The notes: generated by a model not told the origin, from the letters alone. Shown: positions 43,901 to 53,976, counted from the stretch's first letter. The stretch: DNA of 64,000 nucleotides from Clostridia bacterium (GCA_017937655.1 JAGBDE010000003.1:62001-126000); one strand, 5' to 3'. Program-made: numbers and translations.

Positions 43901-45765
43901 GGCACAGCTGCGCCTTTCACCCGGGCGACAACCCCGGCAGCGAGCAGCTTTGCGCCGCGGAGCGCACGGAGCGGGGCGTGACCCTCCTCTGCCCGGACCT
44001 GGACGGCGCCTGCTGCCTGGCCGGCCTGGATCCCGCGCCCACCCTCTGCGCCAGCATGAGCAGCGGAGCCTTCTACGGCCTCTCCAGCCCCGTTCCCCAT
44101 GCGCTTGCCACCTCGGAAGCCCTCTCCGGCGACAGCGGCAACGTGGCGGTCATCGGCTTCACGGTGCAGCTCAAGCCCGGCGAAACCAAGCAGATCACCA
44201 CCTTACTGGGCTACGGCGTCAGCCGGGCCAGGCTGGAGCGGGCCGTCCTCAATGCGGCGGAAGATGGCGCGGCCCACCGGCTGCATCAAATGCGTTTGTT
44301 CTGGGCCAATCAGCTCAGCGGCCTTCTGTTCGACCTGCCCGACCCCACCCTCAGCCTGATGATGAACCGCTGGCTGCCCTACCAGACCATCGCCTCCCGG
44401 CTGATGCTGCGTGGCGGCTTCTACCAATGCGGTGGGGCCACGGGCTTCCGGGATCAGCTGCAGGACATGCTGGCCATGCTCCACACCCAGCCCCAGCAGG
44501 TGCGGGAAACCCTGCTGCTGTTTGCCTCCCACCAGTACGAAGAGGGCGACGTGCAGCACTGGTGGACGGAGGGTTTCACCGGCTCCCGTACCCGCATCAG
44601 CGACGACCTGCTCTTTCTGCCGTACCTGACCGGCATCTACGTCCAGGTCACCGGGGATGTTTCCATCCTCAACGAGGCCGTGCCCTACCTTCACTCCAAG
44701 CCCCTCGCCCCGGAGGAAAACGACCGTCTGGAAACCGACAATCCATCCCCCATTACAGAAAGCCTTTTGCAGCACTGTCTCCGGGCCATCGACCAGGTGC
44801 GTTTCGGCTCTCACGGCCTGCCCCTCATGCAGGGCGGCGACTGGAACGACGGCATGAACCGCGTCGGCGGCGACAAAGGCGAAAGCGTATGGCTGGGCAT
44901 GTTCCTGTGCGAGGTTCTTCGCCGTTTCTCCCCCCTGTGCGACCCCGCCACCATCAACCGCTTTGCCACGCTGCGCATCCGCCTTTTGCAGGCCCTGGAT
45001 CAAACCGCCTGGGACGGCAGCTGGTACCTGCGGGGCTGGTACTCCACCGGCGATCCCCTGGGCGGCACGTCCTCCACGGAATGCCGGATGGATCTGCTGC
45101 CCCAGTGCTGGGCGGTGTTCTCCGGCCTGTCCCGTGAGCGCAGCGCCATCGCCATGGAAAGCGTGTGGCAGCACCTGTGGGAAAGTGATATCGGCATTCT
45201 GAAGCTCTTAACCCCGCCCTTTAACGGTGCGGAGGATCCGGGCTACATCGCGGCCTATGTGCCCGGCGTCCGGGAAAACGGCGGCCAGTACACCCACGCC
45301 GCCACCTGGGCCATGGCGGCCTGGTATCAGCTGGGCCAATACGACAAAGCCTGGGAGCTGGCCCTGCGGCTGCTTCCCCAGGCGCATTCCCACACCAAGC
45401 AAACCGCCATCCGCTACCGGGTGGAGCCTTACGTCATGGCAGCGGATATCTACTCCGGCCCCCGGCACCGTGGCCGGGGCGGCTGGACCTGGTACACCGG
45501 CAGCGCGGCCTGGTACCAGTACCTTCTGCTGACGGAACTTCTGGGCTTCCGCAAAGAAGGCAATGTCCTGCGCTTCCGCCCTGTGCTGCCAAACGGCTGG
45601 GACTGGGTGCGCATCACCTACCGCTACGGCAGCGCCACCTACCACCTGACCGGCCGCCGGGACTGCCCCTTCCCCACCGCCGACGGCGAGCGTCTCAAGG
45701 AAGGCGCCATCCTCCTCCAGGACGACGGCCGCATCCACGAAGGCATCTTCCCCATCCGGGCATAA
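37939..45765 (+). CDS. Cyclic beta-1,2-glucan synthase (GT84-GH189-GH94)
   Basis: A 2608-residue membrane enzyme. Order: N-terminal helix (3-22); helical cytosolic part; helices at 387-430; GT84 domain about 450-760 with D594-S-D596 and R735-L-H-R-W739, the DxD and processive QxxRW-like motifs; more helices at about 787-840 and 880-935; a middle domain about 950-1400 like the cyclising GH189 domain (S-H-M-A-H-H-Q-G-M near 1296); beta-sandwich regions; and a C-terminal GH94 (alpha/alpha)6 domain with G-G-D2301-W-N-D-G-M-N. It links glucose from UDP-glucose into beta-1,2 chains, trims and closes them. Start ATG after GGGAGGG. It stands alone, with its own terminator; no exporter is beside it. 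Confidence 0.93.
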   Translation: MPWVLAAALVLLCALIVFLLTRGKPPAKSYRDAPLMGDLLPHLKSVAGESPGAGRAGLSLHRGLLHRFEKQADFLSTLPDDELLPGAMWLCENGRYLQEKMVSAMADSRGVRGLPASKDGGSRILCFAREYVGHRMAEIHLEPLGKALAAWQEVSTFSQREIGLLPLALRIALLDVISEMTALLAAEQHSRLKAQQLVRFLRHQKEKQSLRIFAAHRHEPAFLERLLSEMHRQEEGQQILWLERYFNQNDLSADKLTRSEHQHQTDNSLWIGNAITSLRAIDHAPWEQLLEEWSPLHAQLSQDAVYPAMDMESRAYYRECIHRLSRLTHKPELTVCGAAMTLSRADHPESLMHHVGYYLLDEGRDSLLSYLHTDRPFPLPMNRAKRTLFLRILCWESFALLLFVGFLLGVPWPMLPLFALPLFFTLAELALSAYRRFAPPKMTPRIQLDALAPEQRTLVVCPTMLLSREQALSMAGHLSMLHSANPDPNLHFMLLGDYRDSLTATMNDDDEIVAAASAAIRALREDTGHEFLYFQRERVFHAPDHLHMSRERKRGSLETLLKLICGQETEDSFAYASIAPEKLQGRYRYVITLDSDTFLPPGAALRLVGAMCHPLQQRRRVDGRMRGVSVLQPRMEVSPGSVGSWLSLLLGGPTSCGPYNSLVSDFYADALRSGSFQGKGIIDPAAFLEATEGKILPGLVLSHDLLEGQLAGCAFASDILLYETHPSALKGFLGRLHRWTRGDWQLLAYLAPFIPHVDSGPRRALNTLDRHKLWGNLFRSLASPARVIGLFVLAALGKHWLFLLLLLAPELPALIPLTRTALVSALLRLAALPVFAAVQLDAIGRALYRLLVSRQNLLKWTTAAQLSNPTDKPSMQPYYMSIGGALLMGFFSLVGGFDLTPGLVTAAVFALFPFTLPLLEQSTERSLYPTGYMREVLSSIARETLLYYETSITPEDNGLPPDNVQIDPNKGITHRTSPTNIGLYLVALISAEKLRLLPLEQLALRVEAAADALEAMEKWQGHLYNWYSTQSLAPLPPAYVSSVDSGNLAVCMLTAAQGLRVLLPDLPPRFHGLPERLDHLVRQMNFTVLFDPSAELFRVGVYPDRPENVQPHYDLLASESRLLSYVAIMQGQVPVRHWYRLSRSRAHTRQGQTLLSYSGTMFEYMMPLLFHRPVRGTLLDHALRTTMKVQSRHRLGGAWGVSESAYLAYDPQLFYQYQSFGIPSLALQSQVDSQVLAPYASVLTLPLNLKPAFMNLLRLRSMGLEGPLGLFEAADFHPRRVGDKKPFQIIRSHMAHHQGMILITICNVLCRWYIADLFGHLPRAQAYRLLLEEKYVDVQTVIRHPLKRRFEKPVTAGYQAWRVAQPLSLPVDAHLLHGAGTTLLIDAQGGGYMSRNGIMLTRFHESCHLPSGMRLYLKDSQSGSVWQATDPKLSKSVEFETAQAVFTHERFHVQTQLRLFVNPLDGAIIHCLTLENQSPADRMLEVSSYLEPALTSQQEDRAHPAFQNLLLQSKKLGKSGAAIRCRPRLERTPPLHLWQNLTADVPFHLFRIQTDRTAFIGRGRTVHAPRGMELPISGLADSVGDMIEPCLSLRAQFVLPASGKVQLAFVTLCPSQRDTENGFLERYDRPENALRTFEAAATQGVVTARYLDLEPEEYCQVSRLTGCLSYTGQPMQFLDSAANSLPMKDLSALRLQGSLPILLVECTSADGLPLVKTLLKAHALLRMGGLWFDLVLLADAPQSDDLQARLTEAVKNSPSSETLRQDGGVHIFSADHLSPGQPELLRAAARLRLSTASGSLKQQLDQLHSLVASPAQYQHRPSTPWKAALPPMDDLTLDNEFGGFAMPEGNYVILLPPGRQTPAPWCNPLCNQDFGTLAGESGLLFTYAHSSRQGRLNHWPNDSVTPRGDELFFLQDSQHKLLWSLTRFPLAADLPCRVTYAPGEAIYECSGYGIYSRMTCFTDAESTLGLRIIQLKNEDKTDRVLTLWHSCAFHPGDNPGSEQLCAAERTERGVTLLCPDLDGACCLAGLDPAPTLCASMSSGAFYGLSSPVPHALATSEALSGDSGNVAVIGFTVQLKPGETKQITTLLGYGVSRARLERAVLNAAEDGAAHRLHQMRLFWANQLSGLLFDLPDPTLSLMMNRWLPYQTIASRLMLRGGFYQCGGATGFRDQLQDMLAMLHTQPQQVRETLLLFASHQYEEGDVQHWWTEGFTGSRTRISDDLLFLPYLTGIYVQVTGDVSILNEAVPYLHSKPLAPEENDRLETDNPSPITESLLQHCLRAIDQVRFGSHGLPLMQGGDWNDGMNRVGGDKGESVWLGMFLCEVLRRFSPLCDPATINRFATLRIRLLQALDQTAWDGSWYLRGWYSTGDPLGGTSSTECRMDLLPQCWAVFSGLSRERSAIAMESVWQHLWESDIGILKLLTPPFNGAEDPGYIAAYVPGVRENGGQYTHAATWAMAAWYQLGQYDKAWELALRLLPQAHSHTKQTAIRYRVEPYVMAADIYSGPRHRGRGGWTWYTGSAAWYQYLLLTELLGFRKEGNVLRFRPVLPNGWDWVRITYRYGSATYHLTGRRDCPFPTADGERLKEGAILLQDDGRIHEGIFPIRA

Positions 45766-45767
45766 AT

Positions 45768-45812
45768 AAACCGGCCGATGTCTACCACAGACATCAGCCG
45801 GTTTTCTTTTTT
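45768..45812 (+). terminator. Terminator of the glucan synthase
   Basis: AAACCGGC..ATGTCT (45768-45783) pairs with AGACAT..GCCGGTTTT (45789-45804), followed by a T-rich run. Confidence 0.9.
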
Positions 45813-45856
45813 TCTCAGCCAAGGCGGGCATGCGCACCTTTATCGGTTTTCTTTTG

Positions 45857-45886
45857 GTTCTTTTCTTTTGACTCAAAAGAAAAGAA

Positions 45887-45887
<1 letters not shown>
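45857..45887. repeat. Perfect inverted repeat at the glmS end
   Basis: Thirteen-base arms GTTCTTTTCTTTT and AAAAGAAAAGAAC around GACTC, ending on the last base of the glmS stop codon. It may form a hairpin in the glmS message end, but no T run follows on the minus strand. Confidence 0.75.
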
Positions 45888-47722
<1,835 letters not shown>

Positions 47723-47751
47723 AAACCGGATTCCTCCCTTTGCCTGATCCT

Positions 47752-48453
47752 TCAGCCGTCAATGCCCAGAAACACCGCCAGCGGATCCACCGCTTTTCCG
47801 TCCCTGTGGATCTCAAAATGCAGATGGGGCTCCGCGTCGCTTTCCTCCAGCACGCCGTTTCCCACATGGCCGATGGTCTGCCCCTGCATCACCCGGTCGC
47901 CGGGGCGGACGTAGTCCGCGCTGCTGAGTCCTGCGTAAATGGACTCGTAGCCATCCTCGTGGCGGATGACCACGGTAAGGCCCATCTCGTTATCCTTCCA
48001 CACCCTGAGCACCTGCCCGCCGGCGCAGGCCTCCACAGGGGTGCCGTACTCTGCGGTCAGGTCGATGCCCCCGTGGATCTTCCACATGCCGGACTTCGCA
48101 AACAGCTGGGGCTTTTCCAGGCTGAAATCCCTGTCCACAAAGCCCGCCACCGGCTGGTGCATCCTCATGGGCGACTGGGTGGGCACCGGCTGCACCTGGT
48201 CGGCGTTCTGGCTCACAATCAGCTGCTCCACCTCCGCCAGGGACTGGGCGTTCTGGCTTCCGCCCGCGCTTTCCGCCTCCTCCAGGGTGACGGTCCGGCT
48301 TTCCTCCCCCCGGACGTGAAAGGTGTACACCGCGCTGGTCAGGATCACCAGGATGCAAACTGCCAGCACCACATAAAAGCCCTGTTTTTCCATCAGGCGG
48401 TCATAAGCAAGGTAGGCCTTTTTCAGGCCGTTCATAAACTGTGTCTGTTTCAT
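47752..48453 (-). CDS. spoIIQ: SpoIIQ-type M23 (LytM) protein
   Basis: A 233-residue protein: N-terminal cytosolic stretch, one membrane helix (about 27-46), a linker, then a LytM domain (about 120-230). The Zn ligands are present: H127-x3-D131 and H210-L-H212, as in clostridial SpoIIQ and unlike the Bacillus protein, which lost a ligand. It is made in the forespore and binds SpoIIIAH, encoded at 25978-26502. It follows spoIID by 43 bases, a conserved pair. Confidence 0.92.
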   Translation of the reverse strand: MKQTQFMNGLKKAYLAYDRLMEKQGFYVVLAVCILVILTSAVYTFHVRGEESRTVTLEEAESAGGSQNAQSLAEVEQLIVSQNADQVQPVPTQSPMRMHQPVAGFVDRDFSLEKPQLFAKSGMWKIHGGIDLTAEYGTPVEACAGGQVLRVWKDNEMGLTVVIRHEDGYESIYAGLSSADYVRPGDRVMQGQTIGHVGNGVLEESDAEPHLHFEIHRDGKAVDPLAVFLGIDG

Positions 48454-48496
48454 GGTCTGATCCCTCCCTGTGGAGGTTTCCCCGAAAAAACCCTTG

Positions 48497-49600
48497 CTAT
48501 TCCCGCCCCGCCACTTCCGTGCCCGGATAGTAGTGCTGCAATATATCCCTGTAATCCGCGCCCTTTGCGGCCATGCTGTTGGCCCCCACCTGGCTCATGC
48601 CCACGCCGTGACCGTATCCCCGCTGATGAAACGTGATTCCCTCCCCATCCGACGATATGGAAAACCAGGTGCTGCGCAAATTAAGCGCCTGCCGGAGCCT
48701 GGAGGCGGAGATTACCCTTTCCCCCACCTGCACATCGGCCACCCGGCCGCTGTCCGTGTAGCCCGCCACAGAAAACCCGCGCCGCATTTCCTCGGCGGTG
48801 GTGTTCAGCCCGGGAATTTGCCTGTTCAGCCTGTCCGCCATGTCCTCAAAGGCGAAAAAGCTGTCCGTGTAAAATCCCCTGGCCGATTCCTCTCCCCCGC
48901 TTTCCACGCTGACCAGGTAAGGCAGCGCCTCCGAAAACACCGCCTGCACGTCCTCGGTTTTGCCGCCGCTCATGGCGTGGTACATCACCGTGATGATCTG
49001 CCCCTCATAGGTCAGATGCTCGTCCATGGTGGACGCGGCCGCGTTCAGGATCCGCTGCCGGTACAGTTCCGTTTCGTCGCCCCACTTTTCCCGGCATTCC
49101 GTCATGGAGGCATACCCCTGGCAGCATCCGCTGTCCCCGCAAATGTCTGCCTCGGGATGACTTTTGCAGCCGCCGTTTTCCATCTGCCAGAGGGCCCGGG
49201 TGCGGGCAGCCACCGCCTGGGCCCGCAGCGCCTCCTCGTGATAGCTGGCCGGCATCTCCGCCGCCACCACCCCGCAGACGTAGCTTTCCAGGGGCATCTC
49301 CACCACAGCGTCCAGAAACACCCGTACCCTTGGCTGATCCTCCATAGACTGCCTGACCAGCTGCCGCCCGTCCGGATCCTCTCCTTCCAGAAGACTGTCC
49401 GTGCCCTGGTCGGTCTGGCCCGGCAGCCACAGCGTCAGCACCCGTCCCACCCGGGAGGGCAACAGCACCCGTGCCTGCCACAGGGGCGTTTTCACGTCCG
49501 CCCACTCCGCGCCGCTGACCGGCGCGCCCAGCATCCTCCACAAAATGGCCAGCGCAAGCAGCGCCGCACCCAGCCATACCGGCGGATATTCCCTCTTCAT
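48497..49600 (-). CDS. spoIID: Stage II sporulation protein D
   Basis: A 367-residue membrane-anchored lytic transglycosylase needed for engulfment. Membrane helix at about 9-27; the SpoIID domain has L-E-S-Y-V-C-G-V-V-A-A-E-M-P near residue 107 with the catalytic glutamate, a cysteine-bearing zinc-like insert (C-K-S-H..C-G-D-S-G-C-C), and the family end G-Y-G-H-G-V-G-M-S-Q-V-G-A. ATG at 49600 follows GGAGGG by 7 bases. Confidence 0.95.
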   Translation of the reverse strand: MKREYPPVWLGAALLALAILWRMLGAPVSGAEWADVKTPLWQARVLLPSRVGRVLTLWLPGQTDQGTDSLLEGEDPDGRQLVRQSMEDQPRVRVFLDAVVEMPLESYVCGVVAAEMPASYHEEALRAQAVAARTRALWQMENGGCKSHPEADICGDSGCCQGYASMTECREKWGDETELYRQRILNAAASTMDEHLTYEGQIITVMYHAMSGGKTEDVQAVFSEALPYLVSVESGGEESARGFYTDSFFAFEDMADRLNRQIPGLNTTAEEMRRGFSVAGYTDSGRVADVQVGERVISASRLRQALNLRSTWFSISSDGEGITFHQRGYGHGVGMSQVGANSMAAKGADYRDILQHYYPGTEVAGRE

Positions 49601-49724
49601 TTGGCATCCCTCCGGCAAACCCTATGACCGGCCAGAAAAAAACATTCCTGAATAAATGCAACATTTTTTCCTGTTCCTGCGTTAAATATGGTAGAATCAA
49701 GTATCTTCGGAAAGGAGTTCCCCC

Positions 49725-51089
49725 ATGCGCATGTATTTCCGGAGGATGCTTTGCATCCTTTTGTGCCTCGCTTTGCTGCCTGCTTTTTCCCAGGCCGAGG
49801 CCACGTCCCTGTCCACCGGCAGCCAGGGCCCCAGCGTCACCCGGCTGCAAAAGCGCTTGTCTGCTCTGGGCCTTTTTTCCGGCCAGGTGGACGGCGTGTA
49901 CGGCCAGCAGACGGAATCCTGGGTCATGGAAGCCCAGCGGCTGCTTCAATCTGTCGGCGGATATGATATTACCCCCACCGGCCAGGCCGACGAGCTAACC
50001 CTTTCCCTCCTTTATTCCGACGACCCTACAGTGGAATCCGTCCTCCGCACCCTGTGCGTGGGCAGCAGCGGCGACCGGGTCAGGGAGCTGCAAAACCAGC
50101 TGATCGAACTGAAAATGCTGGACGGCGTGGCAGACGGCGACTATGGCGCCGCCACAAAAGCCGCGGTGTATCGCTTTCAGGAGCAGGCCCTTGCGCTGGA
50201 AATCACCATGGATCCGCCCACCGGCATGGCCGACCCCTATACCCAGCAGCTCCTCACCCAGGATCTGGGCGTATACGGCTTCAAGGCCCCCAAGTATTTC
50301 GACGAGACCCAGCCCCTCAACCTCAGCGAGGAATACCTTTTCTGCAAAAGCTGCATCCTCATCGACGCCCCCACCGGCCAGGTGCTTTTCGAGGTCAACA
50401 GCCACGAGCGTATGTACCCCGCCAGCACCACCAAGGTGCTCACCCTGCTCACCTCGCTGGAATACGGCAACCTGGACAAGAAACACACCGTCCCGGAATC
50501 CGCCGCCGACGTTCCCGCAGACAGTTCCCTGGTGCCGGTGAACCCGGGCGAAAGGATGCGGAAGATCGACCTGCTCTACGGCCTGATGCTCCGTTCCGGC
50601 AACGACGCCGCCAACGCCATCGCCACCATCGACGCAGGCGACGTGGACAGCTTCGTCGGCCGCATGAACGAAAAAGCCTTCGAGCTTGGCATGTACGACA
50701 GCCACTTCGTGAACCCTCACGGCTACCACGACCCGGAGCACTACACCACCGCCTACGACCTGTCCCTGGCCACCCGGGCCGGCCTGACGGATCCAGAGTT
50801 CTGCCAGATCGTCACCTGCCTTCAGTACACCATGCCCGCCACCAAGCGCCGGGACGCCCTCACCCTTCACAACACCTATGAGATTCTGAACGAAACCTCC
50901 CCCTACTTCATCCCCTACGCCGCCGGGGTGAAAAGCGGCTTTACCTCGGACGCAGGCTTCTGCTTCGTGGGCGCGGCCCAGTATGACGGGCGGACGCTCA
51001 TCGCCGTGATTTTGGACTCCAACACCCGCTACACCACCTGGGACGACCTGCGCCGCCTCTTTGCCTACGGTTTTGCCCTGGATGAATAG
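49725..51089 (+). CDS. D,D-carboxypeptidase with peptidoglycan-binding domains
   Basis: A 454-residue exported enzyme. Signal peptide 1-25; two peptidoglycan-binding helical domains (about 34-85 and 108-165); S11 carboxypeptidase domain from about 205, with S234-T-T-K237, S291-G-N293 and K403-S-G405 (KTG changed to KSG). It probably removes terminal D-alanine from stem peptides. It is divergent from spoIID, so it may act in sporulation too. AAAGGAG lies before the ATG. Ends at a bidirectional terminator. Confidence 0.92.
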   Translation: MRMYFRRMLCILLCLALLPAFSQAEATSLSTGSQGPSVTRLQKRLSALGLFSGQVDGVYGQQTESWVMEAQRLLQSVGGYDITPTGQADELTLSLLYSDDPTVESVLRTLCVGSSGDRVRELQNQLIELKMLDGVADGDYGAATKAAVYRFQEQALALEITMDPPTGMADPYTQQLLTQDLGVYGFKAPKYFDETQPLNLSEEYLFCKSCILIDAPTGQVLFEVNSHERMYPASTTKVLTLLTSLEYGNLDKKHTVPESAADVPADSSLVPVNPGERMRKIDLLYGLMLRSGNDAANAIATIDAGDVDSFVGRMNEKAFELGMYDSHFVNPHGYHDPEHYTTAYDLSLATRAGLTDPEFCQIVTCLQYTMPATKRRDALTLHNTYEILNETSPYFIPYAAGVKSGFTSDAGFCFVGAAQYDGRTLIAVILDSNTRYTTWDDLRRLFAYGFALDE

Positions 51090-51128
51090 AAAAACGCCCG
51101 GACGATTTTTCGTCGTCCGGACGTTTTT
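51090..51128. terminator. Bidirectional terminator
   Basis: AAAAACG-C-CCGGACGA pairs with TCGTCCGG-ACGTTTTT. A run of A on one side and T on the other serve both the carboxypeptidase (plus) and the MATE gene (minus). Confidence 0.92.
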
Positions 51129-52482
51129 AGTCCTCGGCGTCCACCGGGATCTCTTTTCTCAGTTTTTTCATGGCCCAGGCATAGGCCGGGAACAGGAACA
51201 GATCGGCCAGCACCCAGGCCAGCGGACTGGCAAAACACGCCGCGTCAAAGCCAAAAGCCGGCACCAGCGCCATGCCCACCACGCTGCGGGCAATCATCTC
51301 AAACACGCCCGCAAATACCGCCTGCTTGGAAAAGCCCATGCCCTGGATGCTGAAGCGTATCACCTGCACAAACACCAGGAACGTGTAGAAGCTGACGGTG
51401 GTCACCACAAACTTCCGGCCGTCCACCAGCACAGATGGATCTGCGTCGCCGATGAACATCTTCAGCATAGGATTGGCAAACAGGGTGACAATCACTAGCG
51501 CCAGCGCGGAATAGAGGATGCCCATCACGCAGCCCCGGAAAACGCCCTGGCGAATGCGGTTCAGCTTCCGCGCGCCCTTGTTCTGGCCCGTGTAGGTGCC
51601 CATGGTGGTTCCCAGGGCCTCCAGGGGGCAGCCGATCAGCTGCAGCAGTTTTTGGCCGGTAGATACAGCCGCCACCGCATGGGAGCCCAGGCTGTTGACG
51701 CCCACCTGCAGGATGATGCTGCCCACAGCAGTCACGGAGTACTGCAAACCCATGGGCAGACCCATGTTCAGCAGGCGGCGGATGTAATGCCTTTCCATGT
51801 GCCAGTCGCTCTTTTCAAACACCAGCAGCTGGCAATAGCGGATGTACCTGACGCAGAGCAGCGCCGCAAACAGCTGGGAGATGACCGTTGCCAGCGCCGC
51901 GCCTTCCACGCCAGTGTGGAACACCAGAATAAACAGAAAATCCAGCGCCACGTTCAAAAGCGAGGAGATCACCAGATAGAGGACCGGCGTGCGGGAGTCT
52001 CCCAGGGAACGGATGATGCCGAACAGAATGTTGTACAGAAACACCACGGGAATGCCCAGGAAAATGACGAACAGGTAGGAAAACGCATCCTCGATGATGT
52101 CCTCCGGGGTATTCATCCAATGGAGCAGGGGCCTGCAAAGGACGCTGACCACCAGGGTGATGATCAGCGCCAGGATGCCAGAAAGCAGTAAAGCGTTGAC
52201 CACATAACGTTTCAACCCTGCGTAGTCTCTTTCGCCAAACTTTTGGGCCACCGGAATGGAAAAGCCCGCGCACACGCCCATGCAGAAGCCCAGCACCAAA
52301 AAGTTCAGCGAGCCAGTAGCACCCACGCCCGCCAGGGCCTGTACGCCCAGGCACCGGCCCACAACCATGGTATCCACCATGTTATACACCTGCTGAAAGG
52401 CGATTCCAAACAACAGCGGAAAGAAAAAGCCGAGGATCAGCTTCGTTGGCGATCCCTGGGTCAAATCGCGGGTTTTGTTCAT
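51127..52482 (-). CDS. MATE family efflux transporter
   Basis: A 451-residue membrane protein with twelve helices in two six-helix halves: the first starts L-G-F-F-F-P-L-L-F-G-I-A-F-Q-Q-V-Y-N and V-G-R-C-L-G-V-Q-A-L-A-G-V-G; the second has A-V-S-T-G-Q-K near 265. It exports drugs or metabolites with Na+ or H+; substrate unknown. A predicted promoter (52552-52580) and a cre-like site (52520-52533) suggest catabolite control. Confidence 0.9.
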   Translation of the reverse strand: MNKTRDLTQGSPTKLILGFFFPLLFGIAFQQVYNMVDTMVVGRCLGVQALAGVGATGSLNFLVLGFCMGVCAGFSIPVAQKFGERDYAGLKRYVVNALLLSGILALIITLVVSVLCRPLLHWMNTPEDIIEDAFSYLFVIFLGIPVVFLYNILFGIIRSLGDSRTPVLYLVISSLLNVALDFLFILVFHTGVEGAALATVISQLFAALLCVRYIRYCQLLVFEKSDWHMERHYIRRLLNMGLPMGLQYSVTAVGSIILQVGVNSLGSHAVAAVSTGQKLLQLIGCPLEALGTTMGTYTGQNKGARKLNRIRQGVFRGCVMGILYSALALVIVTLFANPMLKMFIGDADPSVLVDGRKFVVTTVSFYTFLVFVQVIRFSIQGMGFSKQAVFAGVFEMIARSVVGMALVPAFGFDAACFASPLAWVLADLFLFPAYAWAMKKLRKEIPVDAED

Positions 52483-52519
52483 TGCATGAGCCCTGTCCTT
52501 TCTTCGTCAAAGCAAAGGC

Positions 52520-52533
52520 CGAAAACGTTTTCA
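52520..52533 (-). promoter_or_regulatory. cre-like operator before the MATE gene
   Basis: On the minus strand TGAAAACGTTTTCG, containing the perfect palindrome GAAAACGTTTTC. It differs by one base from a symmetric LacI/CcpA-type site and lies just downstream of the predicted start of transcription. Confidence 0.45.
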
Positions 52534-52551
52534 GCAGCAATGCCATGGCAC

Positions 52552-52580
52552 AGTTTACTCGCATCATTTCGAAATTTCAA
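52552..52580 (-). promoter_or_regulatory. Promoter of the MATE gene
   Basis: On the minus strand TTGAAA (52575-52580), 17 bases, TAAACT (52552-52557), with an AT-rich upstream stretch. Confidence 0.6.
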
Positions 52581-52616
52581 TAGTTATTTTTTATTTCTCA
52601 AAAGAAATTTTTCACA

Positions 52617-52650
52617 ATAAAAAACCGGTTCTCCACTGGGGAAAACCGGC
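52617..52650 (-). terminator. Terminator of clpX
   Basis: On the minus strand CCGGTTTTC / GAGAACCGG with a short loop, followed by TTTTTT; it begins 16 bases after the clpX stop. Confidence 0.85.
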
Positions 52651-52665
52651 TGATTTTTTCTGTTG

Positions 52666-53964
52666 TCAGGCGTCCTTGCGAGCGGTCTTGGTGGTGGTGC
52701 GCACCTTCACCTTCTTGGGCTTTTCTTCCTGGCTCTCCAGCACAAGCCGGGGCTTATCCTTGCCCTTGACGCTCTTCTCGGTCACCACAACCTGCTTCAC
52801 GTCCTTGCGGGAAGGCAGGTCGAACATGGTGTCCATGAGCACCTCCTCCACGATGGCGCGGAGGCCGCGGGCGCCGCTCTTGCGCTCGATTGCCAGGTGG
52901 GCAATCTGCTTGAGGGCCGCAGGCTCAAAGAGCAGCTCCACATGATCCAGATCCAGCAGATAGCCATACTGACGCACCAGCGCGTTTTTGGGCTCGGTCA
53001 GGATCCGCACCAGCTGGGCTTCGTCCAGCTGCTCCAGGGTCACCGTAATGGGCAGACGGCCCACAAACTCCGGAATCAGGCCAAACTTGATCAAGTCCTC
53101 CGGACGAACCTGCTTGAACACTTCCGTCAGGTTGCTTTCCGTCTGGGTTTTCAGCTCGCTGCCAAAGCCCAGGGTCTTCTTGCCAACCCGCTGCTCAATG
53201 ATGGGGGCCAGCCCGTCGAAGGCGCCGCCGCAGATGAACAGGATGTTGCTGGTGTCGATCTGGATAAACTCCTGATGGGGGTGCTTCCGGCCGCCCTGGG
53301 GCGGAACGTTGGCCACGGTGCCCTCCAGGATCTTGAGCAGCGTCTGCTGCACGCCCTCGCCGCTGACGTCGCGGGTGATGGAGGGGTTCTCGCTCTTGCG
53401 GGCAATCTTGTCGATCTCGTCAATATAGACGATGCCCCGCTGAGCCTGCTCGATGTCGTAATCGGCGTTCTGGATCAGCCGCAGCAGGATGTTTTCCACG
53501 TCCTCGCCCACGTAGCCGGCCTCGGTCAGGCTGGTGGCGTCAGCGATGGCAAAGGGCACCTTCAGCAGCTTGGCCAGCGTCTGGGCAAGGTAGGTCTTGC
53601 CGCAGCCGGTGGGGCCGATCATCAGGATGTTGCTCTTCTGCAGCTCCACCTCGTCCTGCTTGGCAGAGGCAGAGATGCGCTTGTAGTGGTTGTAAACCGT
53701 CACCGCCAGCGCCCGCTTGGCCGCTTCCTGGCCGATGACGTACTGATCCAGCGTTTCCTTGATCTCCCGGGGAGTGGGGATCTCGCCGTCAAAGCCCTCG
53801 GAATGGGGCATCAAAGCGTCGTCGCTGATGATTTCCTGGCAAAGCAGGATGCATTCGTTGCAAATCTGGACATTGGGTCCGGCAACCATGCGATGCACCT
53901 GCTCGCTGGATTTTCCGCAGAAGCTGCAATGCTTCATGCGGCTCTTGCCTTCATCACCTGGCAT
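52666..53964 (-). CDS. clpX: ATP-dependent protease ATPase subunit ClpX
   Basis: A 432-residue AAA+ unfoldase. Zinc finger C13, C16, C35, C38; Walker A G-P-T-G-C-G-K-T at 117-124; Walker B V-Y-I-D-E-I-D-K; the ClpP-docking I-G-F loop reads L-G-F in the region after residue 260; arginine finger in the C-terminal part. It feeds tagged proteins to ClpP, encoded 12 bases upstream. A lysine- and threonine-rich tail follows the AAA+ core. TGAGGTG precedes the ATG. Confidence 0.97.
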   Translation of the reverse strand: MPGDEGKSRMKHCSFCGKSSEQVHRMVAGPNVQICNECILLCQEIISDDALMPHSEGFDGEIPTPREIKETLDQYVIGQEAAKRALAVTVYNHYKRISASAKQDEVELQKSNILMIGPTGCGKTYLAQTLAKLLKVPFAIADATSLTEAGYVGEDVENILLRLIQNADYDIEQAQRGIVYIDEIDKIARKSENPSITRDVSGEGVQQTLLKILEGTVANVPPQGGRKHPHQEFIQIDTSNILFICGGAFDGLAPIIEQRVGKKTLGFGSELKTQTESNLTEVFKQVRPEDLIKFGLIPEFVGRLPITVTLEQLDEAQLVRILTEPKNALVRQYGYLLDLDHVELLFEPAALKQIAHLAIERKSGARGLRAIVEEVLMDTMFDLPSRKDVKQVVVTEKSVKGKDKPRLVLESQEEKPKKVKVRTTTKTARKDA

Positions 53965-53976
53965 TTTGTCACCTCA

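Noticed and set aside
47723-47751. glmS ribozyme before glmS
   Set aside because: Only 29 bases separate glmS from spoIIQ, too few for the ribozyme core, and no conserved core is visible.
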